Of a DNA stretch of 64,000 nt, positions 19,121 through 28,850 are shown in pieces. The position numbers and the translations under genes were made by a program. The number at the start of each line of letters is the position of its first letter. Position 1 is the stretch's first letter. Source of the DNA: JAUXFS01 sp963772635 (GTDB lineage: Bacteria; Pseudomonadota; Alphaproteobacteria; Rhodospirillales; Defluviicoccaceae); the NCBI GenBank assembly GCA_963772635.1, contig CAVYYK010000016.1, positions 128,244-192,243 on the forward strand. The letters run 5' to 3'. The notes beneath the pieces are model-generated. The model saw only the letters and a list, made by a program, of their open reading frames with translations, searched no databases and was not told the origin of the DNA.

Positions 19121-21025
19121 ATGCCGGCCACGAGCACCTCGGACACGCGCCAGGTTGGCCTTCTCGCGGTGTCGTTCCTAGCGTTTCTCGTCGGTTCCGT
19201 CACCGGCGCCGGCGCGATCCTCTTTCGGGCGCTGATCGCATTCATTCACAATTTGTTTTTCAACGCCCAACTGTCCCTGGACTATGATGCCAACGTCCTG
19301 GAAACGCTGGGGCCGTGGGGGCCGTTCATCATTCTGGCCCCGATCATCGGCGGCATGGGTGTGATTTTCCTGGTCCGGAACTTCGCTCCGGAGGCGAAGG
19401 GGCACGGCGTGCCGGAGGTGATGTACGCGATCTACTACCGCGAAGGACGGATCCGGCCGGTGGTCGCGCTGGTCAAGTCGCTGGCCTCGGCGCTGTCGAT
19501 CGGCAGCGGCGCCGCCGTCGGGCGCGAAGGCCCGATCATTCAAATCGGCTCGTCGTTCGGCTCGACCCTCGGCCAGTTGACCCGGGTCGCCGTGTGGCAG
19601 AGAAACACGTTGATCGCCGCCGGCGCCGGCGCCGGTATCGCCGCGACCTTCAACACGCCGCTCGGCGGCGTGTTGTTCGCCGTCGAGTTGATGTTGCCGG
19701 AGGTCAGTCCGCGCACCTTCTTGCCGGTGGTTATCGCCACCGGCACCGCCGCTTACATCGGCCGTCTCGCCTTCGGGCTGCAGCCGGCGTTTCTGCTGCC
19801 GACCGAGCTGATCTCGCCGGGGCTGGAGCCGCAACACGCCGAGGTCCTGATTCTTGCCGTGCTCCTCGGCATTCTCTGTGGCCTGGCCTCCTGGACGTTT
19901 ATTCGCGTGCTGGCCGCCATGGAGGATATCTTCGAGAAGGTTCCGCTCAACGACTACCTGCGCCACGCCATCGGCATGGCCATCGTCGGATCGATGATGT
20001 ACCTGCTCGCCCGTGGCTTCGGGCACTACTTCATCGAAGGGGTCGGCTACGGCACCATTCAGGCGATTCTGCTCGGAAACATGACGTCGCTGTCCCTGAT
20101 GACGTTGCTGTGCGTGCTCAAGCTGCTTGCGACCACCGTCAGCCTGGGTTCCGGGGCCTCCGGCGGCATTTTTTCGCCGGCGCTGTTCATCGGCGCGACG
20201 ATCGGCGGCGCCTTCGGCGCCGCGGTCGAACAGTTCTGGCCGCTGCCCGACTTCGGCATCGCCGCGTTCGCGATGATCGGCATGGCCGGAGTGGTCGGCG
20301 GTGCGACCGGCGCGGCGATGACCGCGATCGTGATGATCTTCGAGATGACCGCCGATTACAGCATCATGATCCCGATGATCATCGCCGTCGGCGTCTCCAC
20401 CGGGCTCAGACGGTTCCTTTCCGAGGAGAACATCTACACCATCAAACTGGCGCGCCGCGGACAGAACATTCCCAAGGAACGCCACTCGCACATGTACCGG
20501 ATCCTCCACGCCCGCCAGGTGATGGACACCCGAATCGCCATCCTTCCGGACCACGTGCCGCTGGAGAAGGCGGCGCAGGTGGTCCCCGAAGGCGAGGACA
20601 GGACATACGTGATCGTCAGCCACGAAGGGCACATTACCGGGGTGGTGCCACTGGGAATGCTGGCGCGGCCGCCGCAGGACCTGGGGGATCTGGTCGTCCT
20701 TGAAGACGTGGCCATCCACGACTTCGTGCTCGCCCGCGAAGACGACATTCTCAACGATGTCCTGAAACGGCTGGGGCGCCGTCCGCGTGCATTTGCCCTG
20801 GTCGTCCGCGGGACCGGAATCCCCCGCGCCGGCGATGTCGTCGGGGTGATCGGCGCCGAGCAGATCGGCAAGTCGATTCTCGCCTACATGCAGGATAGAC
20901 GGATAGAAAGCCGGGCCCGGCCCCGTGGTGGCGAGCCTCGGCAATCGACCTGCTCGCCACTTCGGAGGGCGAATCGACCCTCGGGGAGCAAGCCCCCACG
21001 GATGTTGGCGTTGTCCAGGCCGTGA
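19121..21025 (+). CDS. ClC-family chloride channel/transporter with CBS pair
   Basis: Inner-membrane ClC protein of 634 residues. Around ten or more hydrophobic segments fill residues 10-430. Signature motifs are GSGAAVGREGPIIQIGS (selectivity-filter and gating Glu), GSGASGGIFSPALFIGA, and KSLASALSIG. The C-terminal part (about 455-590) forms two CBS-like repeats (RQVMDTRIAILPDHVPLEKA and VAIHDFVLAREDDILNDVLK). The gating Glu in GREGP is present, as in H+/Cl- exchangers and many channels, so the mode of transport is not decided. The last 40 residues are Arg/Pro-rich and unlike the family. Confidence 0.9.
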   Translation: MPATSTSDTRQVGLLAVSFLAFLVGSVTGAGAILFRALIAFIHNLFFNAQLSLDYDANVLETLGPWGPFIILAPIIGGMGVIFLVRNFAPEAKGHGVPEVMYAIYYREGRIRPVVALVKSLASALSIGSGAAVGREGPIIQIGSSFGSTLGQLTRVAVWQRNTLIAAGAGAGIAATFNTPLGGVLFAVELMLPEVSPRTFLPVVIATGTAAYIGRLAFGLQPAFLLPTELISPGLEPQHAEVLILAVLLGILCGLASWTFIRVLAAMEDIFEKVPLNDYLRHAIGMAIVGSMMYLLARGFGHYFIEGVGYGTIQAILLGNMTSLSLMTLLCVLKLLATTVSLGSGASGGIFSPALFIGATIGGAFGAAVEQFWPLPDFGIAAFAMIGMAGVVGGATGAAMTAIVMIFEMTADYSIMIPMIIAVGVSTGLRRFLSEENIYTIKLARRGQNIPKERHSHMYRILHARQVMDTRIAILPDHVPLEKAAQVVPEGEDRTYVIVSHEGHITGVVPLGMLARPPQDLGDLVVLEDVAIHDFVLAREDDILNDVLKRLGRRPRAFALVVRGTGIPRAGDVVGVIGAEQIGKSILAYMQDRRIESRARPRGGEPRQSTCSPLRRANRPSGSKPPRMLALSRP

Positions 21026-21110
21026 TCGCTAAGTCGTTGCGGGGGAGCGGATATGCAGGCGGCAATTTTTCCGGGCCGCCGACGATCCGCGAGCATGCTA
21101 TATAGAAACG

Positions 21111-23366
21111 ATGCCCGATCCCTTCGACTTCGACGATGCACCCCCTCCGCCGCAGCCTGAGCCGCCGGCTCGCCTGCCCGATCTCGACGCCCTCAACGAG
21201 ACCCAGCGCCAGGCCGTCGAGGCGATCGACGGGCCGGTGCTGGTGCTCGCCGGGGCGGGGACCGGCAAGACACGGGTGCTGACCACCCGGCTCGCCCAGA
21301 TCCTGGCGACGGGGAAGGCGAGGCCCTGGCAGGTCCTGGCGGTGACCTTCACCAACAAGGCGGCACGGGAAATGCGCGAGCGGGTGGCGACCCTGCTCGG
21401 CTGTCCGGTCGAGCGGTGGTGGGTCGGGACCTTTCATGCCGTCGGCGCGCGGATCCTGCGCGCCCATGCCGAAGCGGTCGGGTTGAAGCCGAACTTCACC
21501 ATTCTCGACAGCGACGATCAGGTGCGTCTGATCAAGCAGCTCCTGCAGGCCCGCGGCATCGACGCGAAAAAAACGCCGCCCCGGGTTGTCCAGAGCATCA
21601 TCCAGCGCTGGAAGGATCGGGGCCTGACCCCCGAGCGGATCTCGGAGGCCGAGGGCGCCGATGCCGCCGACGGGCATGCGGTGGCGCTCTACGGCGAATA
21701 CCAGGAGCGCCTGAGGGCGCTGAACGCCGCCGATTTCGGCGATCTCTTGCTGCACTGCCTGACGGTGTTCCAGAGCGACCCCGAGGTTCTCGGCAAGTAC
21801 CAGAACCAGTTCCGATACATCCTGGTGGACGAGTATCAGGACACCAACGTCGCCCAGTATCTGTGGCTCAGGGCGCTCGCCCAGGCCCATCACAACATCT
21901 GCTGCGTCGGCGACGACGATCAGTCGATCTATTCCTGGCGCGGCGCCGAGGTCGGCAATATTCTCAGGTTCGAGCAGGATTTCCCGGGCGCCCGGGTGGT
22001 CCGGCTGGAGTGCAACTACCGCTCGACGCCCCACATCCTCGCCGCCGCCTCGGGGCTGATCGCCCGCAACGAGAGCCGGTTGGGCAAGACCCTGTGGACC
22101 CATCTCAACGAAGGCGAGAAGGTCGCGGTGCGCGGCGTCTGGGACGGGGTGGAGGAGGCTCGCGTCCTCTGCGAAGAGGTCGAGGTGCTCCACGGCAAGG
22201 GCCATTCGCTCAACGAAATGGCGGTGCTGGTGCGCGCCGGTTTTCAGACCCGTGAGTTCGAGGAACGGCTGATCACGCTGGCCATCCCCTACAAGGTCAT
22301 CGGCGGCGCGCGGTTTTACGAACGTCAGGAAATCCGCGACGCCATCGCCTATCTGCGTGTCGTCGTCCAACCCGACGACGATATCGCCTTCGAGCGGATC
22401 GTCAACGTGCCCAAGCGCGGTCTCGGCGCCGCCAGTCTGCGCAACCTGCACCTGCTCGCCCGGGCGGAAGGCCAGTCCCTGGTCGCGGCGGCGGAGAGGC
22501 TGGTCGAAACCGACGAGCTCAAACCGCAGGCGCGGCGGACGCTGGGCGGGCTGCTCGGCCAATTCCGCCATTGGCGCGAGCCTGCTTGCGGTCACCCCCC
22601 ACCCGGACGTGGCGCGGACGATCCTCGACGAATCCGGCTACACCGGAGATGTGGCAGCGGGACAAGAGCCCGGAAGCCGCCGGTCGCCTGGAAAACCTCA
22701 AGGAGCTGGTGCGGGCGCTGGGCGAGTTCGAGAGCCTGGGCGGCTTTCTCGAGCACGTCAGCCTGGTGATGGACAACGACGAGGCGGTCACCGACGACAA
22801 GATCACCCTGATGACGTTGCACGGCGCCAAGGGGCTGGAGTTCGACACCGTGTTCCTGCCCGGTTGGGAGGAGGGTCTGTTCCCCCATCAACGGGCGCTG
22901 GACGAAGGCGGCAACGCCGGCCTCGAGGAGGAACGGCGCCTCGCCTACGTCGGACTGACCCGGGCGCGCAAGCGTGCGTTCATTTTCTATACCGCCAATC
23001 GTCAGGTTTACGGGTACTGGCAATCCGTTCTTCCTTCCCGGTTCATCAAGGAACTGCCCGAGGACAACGTGGAGAGGGAAGCGCCGCTGGGTCTGAACGG
23101 GACCCGGGGCGGCCGTAGCTTCGAGGCCGTTCGCGGGCTCTCAGCGGCAGTCCCACGCCCGGCGTCCCGCCCCGCTGATCGACGCCGTGTCCTACCAGGT
23201 CACACCCCGTGACGGTGCGGACCAAGCCTTCGAGACCGGCCAGCGGGTTTTCCACCAGAAGTTCGGCTACGGCCGCGTCGTCGCCGTCGACGGCGACAAG
23301 CTGGATATCCAGTTCGAGAAGGCCGGCGCCAAGAAGGTCATCCAGAGCTTCGTCGAAGCGGTGTGA
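21111..23366 (+). CDS. UvrD/PcrA-type DNA helicase (several frameshifts)
   Basis: Superfamily 1 3'-5' DNA helicase, about 750 residues in all. The first frame, to about 22570, has Q-motif LNETQRQAVEA, Walker A AGAGTGKT, motif Ia FTNKAAREM, motif II DEYQDTN, motif III GDDDQSIYSWRGA and motif IV NYRS. The protein then moves frame: HPDVARTILDESGYTG (about 22600-22650), next KSPEAAGRLENLKELVRALG with motif V LMTLHGAKGLEFD and motif VI YVGLTRARKRAFI, and last the C-terminal tail GQRVFHQKFGYGRVVAVDGD ending at 23366. At least three indels are needed (near 22570, 22650 and 23120-23175). The conserved sequence in each piece argues for one intact gene with read errors. It overlaps prmA by one base. 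Confidence 0.9.
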
Positions 23367-24234
23367 TGGCCGACGGCGTCTGGCGGGTCTCGATCGACGT
23401 CGCGGCCATCGCCGCACCGGCGTTCGCGACGGCGCTGGAACCGTTCTGTGAAACCGTCTCGATGTTCGGGGAAGAGGAAGAGGGGGCGTGGCGCGTCGAG
23501 GGATTGTCCCGGAGCGAACCCGATCGATGCCGCGCTCGGGATCGCCCTCGCCCTCGCCGCCGCCTGTCACGGCGCCCGACCTCCCGAAGCGCGGATCGAA
23601 CACCTGGCTTCGCGCAACTGGCTGGCGGCAAACCTGGCTCAGTTCCCGTCCTTCGGAATCGGGCGGTTCTTTGTCTACGGATCGCACATCACCGAGCGGG
23701 TGCCGATCGGCCGGATCGGTCTGCTCGTCGATGCCGGGACCGCCTTCGGATCCGGCCGCCATGCCTCCACCGCCGGCTGCTTGACCGCGCTCGACGATCT
23801 GTCGCGCCGGCGGTTCCGGCGGCCGTTGGACATGGGCTGCGGTTCGGGGATTCTCGCCATCGCCATCGCCAAGCTGTGGCGGGCGCCCGTCCTCGCCGCC
23901 GACGCCGATGGCGAGGCCGTCGCGGTGACCCGGCAAAACGCCCGGCTGAACGGGGTCGGCGATCGGGTCCGGGCGATCCGCGCCGACGGGTACCATGCCC
24001 CGGGCATCCGCGCCGCCCGGCCGTTCGACCTGATCGTCTGCAACATCCTGGCGCGGCCGATCAAGCGGATGGCCGCGGGGCTGGCCCGCGGGCTCCAGCC
24101 GGGTGGCGTCGCCGTGCTGTCGGGCTTCCTCGAGCGGGACGCCGGCGGCGTGTTGTTCGCCCACCGCGCCTCGGGTCTGCGGCTTCGCGGCGGATCACCA
24201 TCGACGGTTGGCAAACTTGGTGCTGACCCGGTGA
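23366..24234 (+). CDS. prmA: Ribosomal protein L11 methyltransferase PrmA (frameshifts)
   Basis: SAM-dependent enzyme that trimethylates ribosomal protein L11. The N-terminal domain begins WRVSIDVAAIAAPAFATALE and breaks near 23505-23515, where the next frame gives GANPIDAALGIALALAAA. The catalytic half has GTAFGSGRHASTAGCL, motif I LDMGCGSGILAIAIAK, and the catalytic-loop VCNILARPI (family N-I-L-A). Near the end the frame moves again: RRITIDGWQT in a second frame, then LVLTR and stop at 24234 in a third, which matches the usual PrmA ending. One surplus base and two missing bases explain all pieces. ATG 23366 overlaps the helicase stop. Confidence 0.85.
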
Positions 24235-24292
24235 GATCGGTCATTCCGCGAAAATTTCCGGTTCATCGCGGAATTTGGGGAGGGCCGAGATC

Positions 24293-24384
24293 GTCATCGC
24301 GAGCGAAGCGCGGCGATCCAGGGATGCCGGTCATGCGGCCCGATCTCGACCAGCGCTGGATCGCCGCGCTTCGCTCGCGATGAC
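24293..24384. repeat. Perfect 29-bp inverted repeat in the prmA-pgi gap
   Basis: Two perfectly complementary 29-base arms (24293-24321 and 24356-24384) enclose a 34-base spacer. The arm begins GTCATCGCGAGCGAAGCGCG, which resembles a dispersed palindrome of proteobacteria containing GCGAGCGAAGCG. No T-run follows, so it is a repeat element more than a simple terminator. Nothing else was recognised in the 354-base gap. Confidence 0.85.
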
Positions 24385-24588
24385 GTCGGTGGGGCCTCGA
24401 CCCTCTCCACCGCGGGCGGATTACACCGGAAAGGGAGCTTCCGGCACTTTTCGCGCGCCCCGTTTTTCCGCGATAACCAAATTTTTCCGCGGCGGTGGTG
24501 CCGGCGAGGTGGCCGCCCTCCGCCGGGTTTGCTAATCTCCGCCCGCCCGTCACACAAAACCATTGGCAGGGGAACCGGAGGAGGAGAG

Positions 24589-26226
24589 ATGTCGTCGATC
24601 GCAAGCTCGGCCGCCTGGAAGGCGCTGAATGACCATCAACACGCCACCCAAGACCACCACATGCGCGATCTGTTCGCCGAGGACCCCGGCCGCTTCGACC
24701 GGTTCTCGGTCCGCGTCGGCGACATGCTGCTCGACTACTCGAAGAACCGGGTGACCGCCGAGACCATGGACCGGCTGGTCGCGCTGGCCCGCGAGGCGGG
24801 GGTCGAGCAGTGGCGGGATCGGATGTTCTCCGGCGACAAGATCAACAACACCGAGGGCCGGGCGGTGCTGCACGTGGCGCTGCGCAACGCGCCCGACAAA
24901 CCGATCGTCGTCGACGGCGAGGACGTGATGCCCGCCGTCACCCGCGTCCTCGCCCAGATGCGAAAGTTCTCCGATGCCGTTCGCGACGGCAGCTGGACCG
25001 GCCAGACCGGCAAGCGGATCACCGACGTGGTCAACATCGGCATCGGCGGCTCCGACCTCGGCCCGGTGATGGTCTCCGAGGCGCTGAAGCCCTATCACCA
25101 GCCCGGGCTCGCCGTGCATTTCGTCTCCAACGTCGACGGCACCCACATCGCCGAAACCCTCAAGAAGCTCGATCCCGAGACGGCGCTGTTCATCGTCGCC
25201 TCGAAGACGTTCACCACCCAGGAAACGCTGACCAACGCCATCAGCGCCCGCGACTGGCTGATCGACGCGCTCGGCAAGGAAGCGGTGGCCAAGCACTTCG
25301 TCGCGCTTTCCACCAACACCCAGGCGGTGACCGCGTTCGGCATCGATGCGGCCAACATGTTCGAATTCTGGGACTGGGTCGGCGGCCGCTATTCGTTGTG
25401 GTCGGCGATCGGGCTGCCGATCGCGGTGGCCATCGGCATGGACCGGTTCGAGGAGCTGCTGGCCGGCGGCCGGGCGATGGACGAGCACTTCCGCACCGCG
25501 CCCTTGGACGCCAACATGCCGGTGATCCTGGCGCTGATCGGCGTCTGGAACTCGGATTTCCTCGGCGCCGAGACCATCGCGGTGCTGCCCTACGACCAGT
25601 ATCTGCACCGATTGCCCGCCTACCTGCAGCAGGCGGACATGGAGAGCAACGGCAAGTACGTCACCCGCGACGGCGGGCGGGTCGACTACAAGACCGGCCC
25701 GGTGCTGTTCGGCGAGCCGGGGACCAACGGCCAGCATTCGTTCTACCAGCTGATCCACCAGAGCACCCGGATGGTGCCCTGCGACTTCATCGCCCCGGCG
25801 CAAACCCACAACCCGATCGGCGAGCACCATCCGATCCTGCTCTCCAACTTCTTCGCCCAGACCGAGGCGCTGATGAAGGGCAAGACCGAGGCCGAGGTCC
25901 GCGGCGAACTGCAGGCGCAGGGTCTTACCGGCGCCGCCCTCGAGGCGCTGGTGCCGCACAAGGTGTTCGACGGCAACCGCCCGACCAATTCGATCATCGT
26001 GCCCCGGGTCGATCCCCACACCCTCGGCATGCTGATCGCCCTCTACGAGCACAAGATCTTCGTCCAGGGGGTGATCTGGCAGATCAATTCCTTCGACCAG
26101 TGGGGGGTCGAGCTGGGCAAGCAACTGGCCAAGGCGATCCTGCCCGAGTTGACCGGCGACGGCGCGGTCACCGGCCACGATTCCTCCACCAACGGCCTGA
26201 TCAACGCCTACAAACAGATGAAGTGA
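24589..26226 (+). CDS. pgi: Glucose-6-phosphate isomerase
   Basis: Cytosolic enzyme that interconverts glucose 6-phosphate and fructose 6-phosphate. The 545-residue product has the usual length. Conserved stretches are NIGIGGSDLGPVMV, FIVASKTFTTQETLTNA (phosphate-binding SxTxT), FWDWVGGRYSLWSAIGLP, the catalytic Glu and His region VLFGEPGTNGQHSFYQLIHQ, and the C-terminal FDQWGVELGKQLAK. A very strong GGAGGAGGAG precedes ATG 24589. The frame is intact. mutL follows after 27 bases and may be co-transcribed. Confidence 0.97.
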   Translation: MSSIASSAAWKALNDHQHATQDHHMRDLFAEDPGRFDRFSVRVGDMLLDYSKNRVTAETMDRLVALAREAGVEQWRDRMFSGDKINNTEGRAVLHVALRNAPDKPIVVDGEDVMPAVTRVLAQMRKFSDAVRDGSWTGQTGKRITDVVNIGIGGSDLGPVMVSEALKPYHQPGLAVHFVSNVDGTHIAETLKKLDPETALFIVASKTFTTQETLTNAISARDWLIDALGKEAVAKHFVALSTNTQAVTAFGIDAANMFEFWDWVGGRYSLWSAIGLPIAVAIGMDRFEELLAGGRAMDEHFRTAPLDANMPVILALIGVWNSDFLGAETIAVLPYDQYLHRLPAYLQQADMESNGKYVTRDGGRVDYKTGPVLFGEPGTNGQHSFYQLIHQSTRMVPCDFIAPAQTHNPIGEHHPILLSNFFAQTEALMKGKTEAEVRGELQAQGLTGAALEALVPHKVFDGNRPTNSIIVPRVDPHTLGMLIALYEHKIFVQGVIWQINSFDQWGVELGKQLAKAILPELTGDGAVTGHDSSTNGLINAYKQMK

Positions 26227-26253
26227 GACCTCTGAAATGAGGCAGCGGCCGAA

Positions 26254-28077
26254 ATGACCCTCCGCCGGCTCCCCGAGACCGTCGTCAACCGCATCGCCGC
26301 CGGCGAGGTGATCGAGCGGCCGGCGTCGGCGGTCAAGGAGCTGGTGGAGAACAGCGTCGACGCCGGGGCGACGCGGATCGACGTGGTCGTCCGCGACGGC
26401 GGCCGGACGCTGATCTCGGTCACCGACGACGGCGTCGGGATGACCGCCGACGAGCTCGAGCTGGCGGTCGAGCGCCACGCCACCTCGAAGCTGCCCGACG
26501 ACGACCTGGAGCACATCACCACTTTCGGGTTTCGCGGCGAGGCGCTGCCGTCGATCGGCGCCGTCTCCCGGTTGACCATCACCAGCCGGCCCCGCGGCGC
26601 CGACAGCGCCTGGAGCGTCGGCGTCGAGGGCGGCCGCAAGGGCAGGGTGCAGCCGGCCTCCCACCCGGCGGGCACCCGGGTCGAGGTCCGCGACCTGTTC
26701 TACGCCACCCCGGCGCGGCTCAAGTTCCTCAAGGCGCCGTCGACCGAAATGACCCACGCGGTCGAGGCGGTCAACCGGTTGGCCATGGCCCATCCCGGCG
26801 TCGGTTTCGTTCTCGGCGACGGGGCGCGGACGCCGATCAAGCTGCCGGCGGTAACGGGCGACCCCGAGGAGGCACGTCTTCGCCGGCTCGGCGCGATCAT
26901 GGGCCGGGATTTCGCCGACAACGCCGTTCCGATCCTGGCCGAGCGCGAGGGATCGAGGCTCGGCGGCTACGCCGGGCTGCCCACCCTCAACCGCCGCACC
27001 GCGACCATGCAGTACCTGTTCGTCAACGGCCGGCCGGTGCGCGACCGGCTGCTCTACGGCGCGGTGCGCGGCGGCTACCAGGGTCTGCTGGCGTCGGACC
27101 GCCACCCGATGGTGGTGCTGTTCCTCGAGGTGCCGCCCGAGGCGTTGGACGTCAATGTCCATCCGATGAAGACCGAGGTGCGGTTCCGCGACGTCGGCCT
27201 GGTCCGCGGCCTGATCGTCGGCGCGTTGAAGCACGCCCTCGCCGAGGCCGGCCATCAGGCGTCGACCACCGTCGCCCATGCCGCGCTGGGCGCGGTCCGC
27301 TCCGGCGGCGGCCTCCCCGCATACGGCGGCGGGGCGCGGGCCTGGAGCGGAGCCTACGGCCTCGCCGTACCGACGCGCACCGGCAGCCTGGCGGAAGAGG
27401 CGGCGGCGTTCCACCGGCCGCTCGCCGGCCTCGACGCGGCGCCGACCGCGCGGATGGAGCCTTTGGACCCCGACGCCGGCGCCGAGCCCGACCGCGACCA
27501 CCCGCTGGGCGTCGCCCGCGCCCAGCTCCACGGCACCTACGTCGTCGCCCAGACCGCCGACGGCATCGTCATCGTCGACCAGCACGCCGCCCACGAGCGT
27601 CTGACCCACGAGCGGATCAGCCGGGCGCTCACCGGCGGCGGCGTCGCCCGCCAGGGGCTGCTGATCCCCGAGGTGGTCGAGCTCGACGACGCGGCCGCCG
27701 CCCGCATCGTTTCCCGCGCCCCCGAGCTCGCCGAACTGGGGCTGCTGGTCGAGCCGTTCGGCGCCGGCGCGGTGGTCGTCCGCGAGGTGCCGGCGCTGCT
27801 CGGCACCGTCGACGCCAAGGGGCTGATCCACGACCTCGCCGACGACCTCGCCGAATGCGACGAGGCGCTGGCGCTCAAGGACCGCCTCGGCGAGGTCTGC
27901 GCGACGATGGCCTGCCACGGCAGCGTCCGCGCCGGCCGCCGCCTCACCGCCGAAGAGATGAACGCCCTCCTGCGCGAAATGGAAGCCACCCCCCACGCCG
28001 GCCAATGCAGCCACGGCCGCCCCACCTACGTCGAACTCAAGCTCGCCGACATCGAACGGCTGTTCGGGCGAAGGTAG
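26254..28077 (+). CDS. mutL: DNA mismatch repair protein MutL (endonuclease type)
   Basis: A 607-residue mismatch-repair protein that couples MutS to strand removal. The N-terminal GHKL ATPase has IAAGEVIERPASAVKELVE, NSVDAGATRIDV, DDGVGM and FGFRGEALPSI. A Pro/Ala-rich linker runs from about 335 to 415. The C-terminal domain has DQHAAHERLTHE, the D-Q-H-A-x2-E-x4-E endonuclease motif, then MACHGSVRAG and CSHGRP, which complete the metal site. This MutL can therefore nick DNA, as expected in an organism without MutH. The last 125 bases are duplicated 770 bases downstream around a toxin-antitoxin pair. Confidence 0.96.
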   Translation: MTLRRLPETVVNRIAAGEVIERPASAVKELVENSVDAGATRIDVVVRDGGRTLISVTDDGVGMTADELELAVERHATSKLPDDDLEHITTFGFRGEALPSIGAVSRLTITSRPRGADSAWSVGVEGGRKGRVQPASHPAGTRVEVRDLFYATPARLKFLKAPSTEMTHAVEAVNRLAMAHPGVGFVLGDGARTPIKLPAVTGDPEEARLRRLGAIMGRDFADNAVPILAEREGSRLGGYAGLPTLNRRTATMQYLFVNGRPVRDRLLYGAVRGGYQGLLASDRHPMVVLFLEVPPEALDVNVHPMKTEVRFRDVGLVRGLIVGALKHALAEAGHQASTTVAHAALGAVRSGGGLPAYGGGARAWSGAYGLAVPTRTGSLAEEAAAFHRPLAGLDAAPTARMEPLDPDAGAEPDRDHPLGVARAQLHGTYVVAQTADGIVIVDQHAAHERLTHERISRALTGGGVARQGLLIPEVVELDDAAAARIVSRAPELAELGLLVEPFGAGAVVVREVPALLGTVDAKGLIHDLADDLAECDEALALKDRLGEVCATMACHGSVRAGRRLTAEEMNALLREMEATPHAGQCSHGRPTYVELKLADIERLFGRR

Positions 28078-28079
28078 GG
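27955..28079 (+). repeat. mutL 3'-end direct repeat, copy 1
   Basis: The last 41 codons of mutL plus two bases after the stop form a 125-base direct repeat with 28726-28850. The copies have no indels and differ at about five bases and one edge position. This copy is the functional end of the intact mutL frame. Confidence 0.95.
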
Positions 28080-28098
28080 GTGATCGCGCGGGGGACCG

Positions 28099-28371
28099 CT
28101 ACCGCCGCCCTTCACTCAGCGCCCGCTCCAACGCTTCGCGGATGAACCGCTGATAGGGGATGCCCCGCGCCCGCGCTCTGGCTTTGACCGCGTCGAGCAG
28201 CGCCGCCGGAACCCGCATGTTGACCCGCGCCGCTTTCCGCTCGAACTCGAACCGGGTTGGCGTGAAACCCGACAGGTCGTATTCGCCCAGGTCGGCGTCC
28301 TCGACGAACCGCTCCGCCTCTGCGTCGCTGCCGAACCGTGGCAGCGGCTCAAGCTTTTTTCTGCCGTTCAT
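28099..28371 (-). CDS. brnA: BrnA-like antitoxin (ribbon-helix-helix)
   Basis: A 90-residue protein that probably neutralises the BrnT toxin and represses the shared promoter. The C-terminal half VNMRVPAALLDAVKARAR and YQRFIREALERAL is a CopG/ribbon-helix-helix DNA-binding fold. The acidic N-terminal half (EAERFVEDADLGEYDLSGF) is the usual toxin-contact region of BrnA. The gene is second in the pair: its ATG lies inside the end of the toxin gene, with a 23-base overlap. That toxin-first order is typical for BrnTA. Confidence 0.88.
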   Translation of the reverse strand: MNGRKKLEPLPRFGSDAEAERFVEDADLGEYDLSGFTPTRFEFERKAARVNMRVPAALLDAVKARARARGIPYQRFIREALERALSEGRR

Positions 28372-28645
28372 AGTGCTCAACCTCTCTCTTGTGCATGTAG
28401 CGGGCACTGATGGGCCGGATCAGCGTCTCGCCGCCCTGCCGTCGCAGGGTAAAGGCTACCAAAACCCACCGTCCGGTTTTCGTCGTACCGATGGCGAGCA
28501 TCCGCTCCTCTTCCCGAGAGTGCGCCGGATCCGGGTAGACGGCGGGACCGAATTCGAAAACCGCCTCGATCTCTTCCCGGGTGAGGCCGTGCCGTCCGCA
28601 CTTCGGCCAATTCCCGTCGTCCCACTCGAACCCCGACACCAACAT
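28349..28645 (-). CDS. brnT: BrnT-like ribonuclease toxin
   Basis: A 98-residue type II toxin of the RelE-like BrnT family, which cleaves RNA and slows growth when the antitoxin is lost. It has the family's N-terminal FEWDDGNWPKC, REEIEAVF, the central RMLAIGTTKTGRWVLVAFTLR, and the C-terminal IRPISARYMHKREVEHYE (family R-x-ISAR). ATG 28645 starts at the family's usual N-terminus; a longer frame to 28681 would run into the promoter. A TTGACA with a palindrome lies just upstream. Confidence 0.88.
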   Translation of the reverse strand: MLVSGFEWDDGNWPKCGRHGLTREEIEAVFEFGPAVYPDPAHSREEERMLAIGTTKTGRWVLVAFTLRRQGGETLIRPISARYMHKREVEHYERQKKA

Positions 28646-28651
28646 ACGAAA

Positions 28652-28681
28652 AGTATGGATGAATGTATGTACATTTGTCAA
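28652..28681 (-). promoter_or_regulatory. brnTA promoter with palindromic operator
   Basis: On the minus strand TTGACA (28676-28681) abuts a perfect 14-base palindrome, AATGTACATACATT (28662-28675), which fills the spacer before a CATACT -10 (28652-28657). This arrangement would let the ribbon-helix-helix antitoxin block RNA polymerase. The binding by BrnA is inferred from position. Confidence 0.65.
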
Positions 28682-28725
28682 GGAGGTTCAGGCGATGTGT
28701 TCGACAGCGGCCCCCCGCTGCCCAT

Positions 28726-28850
28726 GAGATGAACGCCCTCCTGCGCCAAATGGAAGCCATCCCTCACGCCGGCCGATGCAGCCACGGCCGCCCCACCTAC
28801 GTCGAACTCAAGCTCGCCGACATCGAGCGGCTGTTCGGGCGAAGGTAGGA
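28726..28850 (+). repeat. mutL: mutL 3'-end direct repeat, copy 2 (orphan)
   Basis: A second copy of the last 125 bases of the mutL region, coding HEMNALLRQMEAIPHAGRCS and the rest of the MutL C-terminus up to its stop at 28848, but without the rest of the gene. Three codons differ in sense from copy 1 (E to Q, T to I, Q to R). It is the displaced end left by an insertion, or a copy carried in by it. Confidence 0.92.

Noticed and set aside
24550..28014. A 1154-codon frame opposite pgi and mutL
   Set aside because: It is an open frame caused by high GC on the strand opposite two clear genes, without any family motif.
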